Both the position numbers and the translations under genes were made by a program. Shown here piece by piece: positions 59,893 through 64,000 of a stretch of 64,000 bases of DNA. Origin of the DNA: JAHOYW01 sp963664605 (lineage in GTDB: Bacteria; Verrucomicrobiota; Lentisphaeria; Victivallales; Victivallaceae); assembly GCA_963664605.1 (NCBI GenBank), contig OY761536.1, positions 2,232,001-2,296,000 on the forward strand, given 5' to 3'. Position 1 is the stretch's first letter. Every line of letters starts with the position of its first letter. The notes beneath the pieces were generated by a model. It was given only the letters and a program-made list of their open reading frames with translations, had not been told where the DNA came from and made no database searches.

Positions 59893-60404
59893 AAGGGCTG
59901 GAATTAATAAGGGTAGGTCATAAGGATATTCCTGAACTGCGGGCGGATGCCAGAGAAATATGGATGCAGTGTTACCCCGGTATTATCAGTAATGAACAAA
60001 TCGAATATATGTTGAACTGGATGTATTCGGAAGATACGATCAGGCGTGAGATCGAACACGAAAATATCAATTACTATTTTATTTTCCATGAAGGCGCAAA
60101 ATTAGGTTTTTGTTCGCTTGGACCATACCCCGGAAAGGCAGGACGTGTGAAGCTCCATAAACTTTATATCTATCCCGAATTTCACGGTAAAGGCTTGGGC
60201 TCGGCTTCCCTTATAAAGATATTTGACTTGGCGCGGAAGCAAGGCTATGAATCTATTTGTCTTAACGTCAATAAAAACAACCACTCCGCGATAAAAGCAT
60301 ATAAGCGCAGCGGTTTTATTGTTGAAACCTCAGTGGTAAATGATATTGGCAATGGTTATGTGATGGACGATTATGTGATGATTAAATCTCTGTTGCCATC
60401 CTAA
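59889..60404 (+). CDS. GNAT-family N-acetyltransferase
   Basis: A 171-residue acetyltransferase with the acetyl-CoA loop LYIYPEFHGKGLGSASL and the later LNVNKNNHSAIKAYKRSGF, typical of GNAT proteins. The substrate is unknown. It is translationally coupled to the M24 peptidase (ATGA overlap), so it may act on peptides or amino acids freed by it. Confidence 0.9.
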   Translation: MKGLELIRVGHKDIPELRADAREIWMQCYPGIISNEQIEYMLNWMYSEDTIRREIEHENINYYFIFHEGAKLGFCSLGPYPGKAGRVKLHKLYIYPEFHGKGLGSASLIKIFDLARKQGYESICLNVNKNNHSAIKAYKRSGFIVETSVVNDIGNGYVMDDYVMIKSLLPS

Positions 60405-60512
60405 TAGCCTGCCATGAGCGGCAAAGCTAATTTTCTGATACACTTTTTTTTCTTTCCATATTTGCCTTTTTTAGCCTTAAAATGTGTTTAATGTGTTTAA
60501 TGTCAAGTGATT

Positions 60513-60528
60513 TCAAGATTATTCTTGA
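60513..60528. promoter_or_regulatory. Dyad over the -35 box (operator candidate)
   Basis: TCAAGA-TTAT-TCTTGA is a perfect 6-base inverted repeat that covers part of the -35 element of the next promoter. A wider repeat, TGTCAAG (60501-60507) and CTTGACA (60524-60530), surrounds it. Two 9-base tandem units AATGTGTTT lie just upstream at 60481-60498. Confidence 0.5.
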
Positions 60529-60552
60529 CAAATTCAAAATTAATACTATAAT
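60525..60552 (+). promoter_or_regulatory. Consensus sigma70 promoter
   Basis: TTGACA (60525-60530), a 16-base spacer and TATAAT (60547-60552): both boxes match the consensus exactly. It stands about 78 bases before the small secreted protein gene and is the best promoter in the window. Confidence 0.8.
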
Positions 60553-60629
60553 GGCACGGAAATATCGTATGATTCAAACTATTCATTTGAATTATAAAGT
60601 ATAAATTTTGAAAAGAGTTCAAACTACAG

Positions 60630-60995
60630 ATGCGGATCGGCAGATTTATTTTAATATTATTTTTATTCTGTTCCCTTATAGCTAAGCTTACAGGGGAACA
60701 GAACTCTCTGGCACTAGATTCAGAACAATATGTTATGAGTTACGGTTCAAGTTGTCAGAATGATAATATTGATTCCTTTAATTTTATTGATGAAAATCTC
60801 TTTGAGGAAATGGAAGAGTTTGAAGAGTCTGAACACCAGAATGAGAAGAAATCCAGAAAAAATTTCAGTCACAATCTGTTTGCCCTTGATCAAGAGCTTT
60901 TCGGCTATTCTTCAAAATATATAAAAAAGAAAAATACTTTTAATTCAGTTAAATATGATACCCTGCAGGAGCAATGCATAATATTGCTGCTTTGA
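60630..60995 (+). CDS. Small exported acidic protein of unknown function
   Basis: A 121-residue protein I do not recognise. It has a signal-peptide-like N-terminus (MRIGRFILILFLFCSLIAKL) and then an acidic stretch (LFEEMEEFEESEHQNEKKSR near residue 60-80), followed by a basic C-terminal part with YIKKKN. No cysteine pair or known motif is visible. It is the first gene behind the consensus promoter at 60525, ahead of the CBS, EIIA-CBS and transporter genes. A 10-base inverted repeat (60998-61007 with 61033-61042) follows it. Being a real gene is supported by promoter, signal peptide and codon use, but not by homology. Confidence 0.6.
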   Translation: MRIGRFILILFLFCSLIAKLTGEQNSLALDSEQYVMSYGSSCQNDNIDSFNFIDENLFEEMEEFEESEHQNEKKSRKNFSHNLFALDQELFGYSSKYIKKKNTFNSVKYDTLQEQCIILLL

Positions 60996-61061
60996 GTTTT
61001 TCAGTTATTCCCAATAGTTCTCCTATACAAATTAACTGAAAATAAAAAATGAGCAATTATT

Positions 61062-61514
61062 ATGCTGAAGGAAAAAAAACTTTCAGAGTATATGGTGTCC
61101 GACGCAAGACATATTCATACTCAAAAACCGGTAACAGTCGAGGCTGATGCTTCTATAGATTCAATACTTAAGGCGGGGATCGCGGAAAGACACTGCAATA
61201 ATGTTTATGTGGTGGATTCCCGGAATAAACTCCTTGGATTGATAAAAACTAAAGATCTTTTAAAGAAATTATTTCCGGTCATTTCCCTGGCCAATGGAAT
61301 AAGCGGCGGGCTTGGTGAAATTCCAGTATTTAACGCAACTGCAGCTGGGGAGATTATGACGTCCGCATTGTCCGTGACGGATTCAGTATCCCTGGCAAAA
61401 CTCGTTTCAATATTTCTTAGAGAAAATATACTTGAACTTCCTGTAGTTGATGATAATAATATAATTATAGGACATATAGACGCCAGTGAAATTATAGCAC
61501 TTTCTATGAGGTAA
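61062..61514 (+). CDS. Protein with a CBS-domain pair
   Basis: A 150-residue protein made only of two CBS domains: VTVEADASIDSILKAG through LLGLIKTKDL, and AGEIMTSALSVTDSVSLAKL through ELPVVDDNNIIIGHID. Such pairs bind adenosine nucleotides or cyclic di-AMP and control partner proteins. It ends two bases before the EIIA-CBS gene, which has its own CBS pair. The two proteins may form a joint regulatory unit for the transporter. Confidence 0.88.
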   Translation: MLKEKKLSEYMVSDARHIHTQKPVTVEADASIDSILKAGIAERHCNNVYVVDSRNKLLGLIKTKDLLKKLFPVISLANGISGGLGEIPVFNATAAGEIMTSALSVTDSVSLAKLVSIFLRENILELPVVDDNNIIIGHIDASEIIALSMR

Positions 61515-61516
61515 AA

Positions 61517-62434
61517 ATGAAATTAAAAAACTATTTGCTGCCGGAATCCATTCTGCTTGACATAAAAGTTGAGGACAAAAAATCCCTGCTTGAGAGGATG
61601 TCATCCTGTATAAGCAGGAGCCTTGCAGCTGTCGAGTCCGGTCTGGATGACAAAGCCATACTCAAGGCTATAAAAAAACGCGAAAAGCAATCCTCAACCG
61701 GGATTGGCGATGGTTTCGCTTTTCCGCATGCCAGATTCCCTGAATTGAAAAGTATCGGAATTTGTCTGGCTGTGCTTGAAAAACCAATAGACTATGATTC
61801 CTTTGACCAGCAGGATATAGATGTTGCGTGTATGGTGATAGTGCCGGAGAAAAAACCGACGCTGGCATTGAAAGTAATGTCGCAAATAGCTAAACTTTTT
61901 TCAGATAAAGAATTTCTAAAGAATATAAAAGGTATTAAAACCGGCCGGGAGCTGGCGACTATTATTGCCACCCATGATATAGACCTGGATATTTCTATCA
62001 CAGCCTCTGATATTATGCGCCAGCCGTTTTTGACTTTGACGCCTGATGTGCCGCTAAAAGAAGCTACAAGAAAAATGGTGGAATGCAATGTGACAGCGGT
62101 TCCGGTTGTTGATGAAAATAAGCGTATTGTCGGACAGATAACTACAAACCATTTATTCCTGTTGGGAATACCTGATTTTTTCACTCAGTTGAAAAGTGTT
62201 TCCTTTATGAGTGACTTTGACCCCTTCGAAAAATATTTCGCGGAAGAATCACAAGCGAAAACCGCAGACGTAATGGATGATGATTTTTGCATATTGAGCC
62301 CGGAAGCCTCAATAATGGAGATGGTTTTTGCGCTTATAGTTAAGAAATATCCTAAAATATACGTCGCGAAAGACGGGATACTCGTCGGCATAGTGGATCA
62401 ACCTCTCGTGCTCGAACGTATAATTAACATTTAA
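61517..62434 (+). CDS. PTS EIIA (fructose/nitrogen type) fused to a CBS-domain pair
   Basis: This 305-residue protein has residues 1-150 as an EIIA domain of the Fru/Ntr type, with the phospho-accepting His71 in FAFPHARFPE. Residues 165-305 are a CBS pair (ITASDIMRQPFLTLTPDVPL and ADVMDDDFCILSPEASIM). It could read both phosphate flow from HPr and nucleotide levels. It stands between the lone CBS protein and the transporter, so it most likely controls transport. No EI, HPr, EIIB or EIIC is in the window. Confidence 0.88.
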   Translation: MKLKNYLLPESILLDIKVEDKKSLLERMSSCISRSLAAVESGLDDKAILKAIKKREKQSSTGIGDGFAFPHARFPELKSIGICLAVLEKPIDYDSFDQQDIDVACMVIVPEKKPTLALKVMSQIAKLFSDKEFLKNIKGIKTGRELATIIATHDIDLDISITASDIMRQPFLTLTPDVPLKEATRKMVECNVTAVPVVDENKRIVGQITTNHLFLLGIPDFFTQLKSVSFMSDFDPFEKYFAEESQAKTADVMDDDFCILSPEASIMEMVFALIVKKYPKIYVAKDGILVGIVDQPLVLERIINI

Positions 62435-62448
62435 CAAGGAATTTTAAT

Positions 62449-63774
62449 ATGCTGACTACCCCTCATATGACTATCGTTATAATTATATTTGCGATAACAT
62501 ATTTTTTCATAGCCACAGAAAAAATTGACAAGACAATTGCCGCTTTACTCGGGGCTATAGCGGTTATTTTCTGCCATGCCGCGCCTTTCGAAGAATTGCT
62601 GAGTAAAATAGACCTTAATGTTATCGCCCTGTTGTCGGGCATGATGATAATCGTCAATATCCTCGCTACCACCGGAATATTCGAATGGATAGCAATTACG
62701 ATTGCGCGTAAATCTAAGGCGAATGCCCTGGTTATATTCATATCTTTTATGGTTGTGACTGCTATATTATCAGCTTTCCTGGATAATGTGACAACGGTGA
62801 TTTTAATTGCCCCTATAACAATACTGATTGCCCAGATATTAGAGATATCAGCTATCCCGATTTTGATCCTTGAAGCGGTTTTCTCCAATATCGGCGGTAC
62901 GGCTACTCTTGTCGGTGATCCTCCTAATATACTTATCGGCTCACGCTGCGGACTGACTTTTAATGATTTTATCGTTAACCTCAGCCCTGTTGTTATGATT
63001 ATACTGCTGGTTTCCCTCGTTTTCCTGTGCGTAATTATGAATAAAACTTTTAAAAGTTCTTCGCGTGCCATGGAGAGAATCCGGAAAACCAAGCCGGAGA
63101 AAGCCATAATAGAACCTGTCAGGCTCAAAAAAGCTTTAATAATTTTCGCATTGGTTTTAGTTGGATTTTTCTGCAGTCATTTAATTCATATTGAACCGGG
63201 AATTATCGCTTTGGCTGGCGGCTTGATAATGGCTGTCGTGTGCAAGATGGATATACACCATATATTGGAAAAAGTCGAATGGACTACTATACTGTTTTTT
63301 GCCGGTTTGTTCATGCTTATTGGTTCCCTTGAAATAAACGGGGTATTCATTCTGCTTGGAAAAGGCATTATCAGCATAACGCAGGGACATTTGCTTTTTA
63401 CGGTCATCGTGGTATTATGGTTCAGCGCTATTTTTTCAGCGATTGTCGATAATGTCCCTCTGGTGATTGCAATGATTCCGTTGATAAATTCGATGATTCC
63501 GGTTTTTGCAAAGCAAATGGGGATAGAAGGTTCCGAAGAACTGATAAAATCTCAGGTGGAAGCTCCGCTTTTATGGGCGCTCGCGCTCGGCGCCTGTCTG
63601 GGAGGTAACGGCACTATAGTGGGAGCATCAGCCAATGTAGTGATTGTCCAGATAGCCCATAGGAACAAATATAAAATATCTTTCTGGGAGTTCTTGAAAT
63701 ATGGTTTCCCTATGATGCTGTTGAGTTTAATAATATCCACAGTTTATCTTTATCTCAGGTATTTTGCTAAATAA
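62449..63774 (+). CDS. ArsB/NhaD/SLC13-type ion transporter
   Basis: A 441-residue membrane protein of the ion-transporter superfamily. The two halves carry related motifs, SAFLDNVTTVILIAP and SAIVDNVPLVIAMIP, with NIGGTATLVGDPPNILIG and ACLGGNGTIVGASANVV. This layout fits the ArsB/NhaD/P-protein group, which moves Na+, arsenite or dicarboxylates. Which ion is moved is not clear. It is last in a run with the CBS and EIIA-CBS genes, 14 bases after the latter, and converges on msrA with a six-base gap. Confidence 0.87.
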   Translation: MLTTPHMTIVIIIFAITYFFIATEKIDKTIAALLGAIAVIFCHAAPFEELLSKIDLNVIALLSGMMIIVNILATTGIFEWIAITIARKSKANALVIFISFMVVTAILSAFLDNVTTVILIAPITILIAQILEISAIPILILEAVFSNIGGTATLVGDPPNILIGSRCGLTFNDFIVNLSPVVMIILLVSLVFLCVIMNKTFKSSSRAMERIRKTKPEKAIIEPVRLKKALIIFALVLVGFFCSHLIHIEPGIIALAGGLIMAVVCKMDIHHILEKVEWTTILFFAGLFMLIGSLEINGVFILLGKGIISITQGHLLFTVIVVLWFSAIFSAIVDNVPLVIAMIPLINSMIPVFAKQMGIEGSEELIKSQVEAPLLWALALGACLGGNGTIVGASANVVIVQIAHRNKYKISFWEFLKYGFPMMLLSLIISTVYLYLRYFAK

Positions 63775-63780
63775 ATCTGT

Positions 63781-64000
63781 TCAAAAGCGTTTTTTATAGG
63801 CGTGACAGTAGGGAAGTTTACCTTTGTTTTTGTAATAATCCTGATGATAATCTTCAGCAGGCCAGAAACGGGTTGCAGCTTCTATTTGGGTTGCGGCCTT
63901 TACCCCCTTGGCTTTAAGTATTTTCAACAGTTTCTCAGCGGTCTTCTTTTCTTCGTCAGTGAAATAGAATATTGCTGAACGGTATTGACTGCCGATATCC
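63781..64000 (-). CDS. msrA: Peptide methionine sulfoxide reductase MsrA, C-terminal part (cut by window edge)
   Basis: Reading leftward from the edge gives DIGSQYRSAIFYFTDEEKK, then ATRFWPAEDYHQDYY and KNKGKLPYCHAYKKRF before the stop. These are the standard C-terminal motifs of MsrA, which repairs methionine-S-sulfoxide. The catalytic GCFW motif lies outside the window. About 72 codons are visible. Confidence 0.93.
   Translation of the reverse strand, partial: DIGSQYRSAIFYFTDEEKKTAEKLLKILKAKGVKAATQIEAATRFWPAEDYHQDYYKNKGKLPYCHAYKKRF

Noticed and set aside
62463..63128. A 221-residue reading frame opposite the transporter gene, and similar long antisense frames opposite RACo (4149-4583), gpmI (17197-17832) and asd (21437-21928).
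   Set aside because: They run antisense to well-supported genes, lack family motifs and ribosome-binding sites, and reflect codon bias of the real genes.
1..64000. CRISPR arrays, rRNA genes, transposases or prophage genes.
   Set aside because: No regularly spaced direct repeats, rRNA sequence, DDE or serine/tyrosine recombinase motifs, or phage structural genes were seen.

Overview
The window looks like a chromosomal segment of a Gram-negative, strictly fermentative or anaerobic bacterium, most likely of the PVC group (Lentisphaerota/Victivallales-like). This is inference from gene content. LpxA and LpxC show an outer membrane with lipid A. A bifurcating-type [FeFe] hydrogenase, an Etf-coupled dehydrogenase and a corrinoid protein point to anaerobic metabolism. 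Cys-type sulfatases, a GH38 mannosidase and a CE7 esterase point to glycan degradation. No species is claimed. Both ends cut genes: a LacI regulator at the left and msrA at the right.

Layout. 0-10.4 kb is a carbohydrate and regulatory region: lacI (partial) and an alpha-mannosidase behind a promoter with two LacI-type operators, a corrinoid protein with its reductive activator, two AraC regulators, and two adjacent cytosolic-looking sulfatases. 10.4-15.6 kb is a TetR/membrane-fusion-protein/RND efflux operon with palindromic operator candidates. 15.7-27 kb is mostly housekeeping: an MFS transporter, gpmI-lpxA, a VanX-like M15 protein with altered active-site residues, a PAP2 phosphatase, asd, an operon of dCMP deaminase, rfaE2, TlpA-TPR and radical SAM genes, and an SO_0444-type metal permease. 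27.2-36.1 kb holds a MATE transporter and a five-gene hydrogenase operon read leftward from a good sigma70 promoter: sensory-type hydrogenase (HydS-like), SpoIIE-type phosphatase, hydC, hydB, hydA. 36.3-49.2 kb is more accessory: a CE7 esterase, an AT-rich gene of unknown function between two inverted copies of a hairpin-rich repeat, the recC-recB-recD operon, tRNA-Asn and an AbiJ-NTD4 protein. 49.5-53.9 kb carries etfB-etfA and a GlcD/LctD-type FAD dehydrogenase, then a zinc alcohol dehydrogenase. 54-60.4 kb is housekeeping again: fabZ (two hotdog domains), lpxC, miaA, gpsA, plsY, an M24 peptidase and a GNAT. 60.5-63.8 kb is a set of four same-strand genes behind a consensus promoter: a small secreted acidic protein, a CBS-pair protein, an EIIA-CBS fusion and an ArsB/NhaD-type transporter.

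How the parts fit. HydABC and the Etf-dehydrogenase would together let the cell balance NADH, ferredoxin and H2 during fermentation. HydS and the phosphatase are placed to sense H2 or redox state and to signal. RecBCD, the repeat-bounded unknown gene and the AbiJ-family protein by the tRNA make 37-49 kb the region most shaped by repair, defence and gene turnover. The least understood elements are the modular hairpin repeat family (three copies: 28.7, 37.4 and 39.0 kb), the gene it brackets, and the promoter-operator-small secreted protein-CBS/EIIA-transporter unit at the right end.
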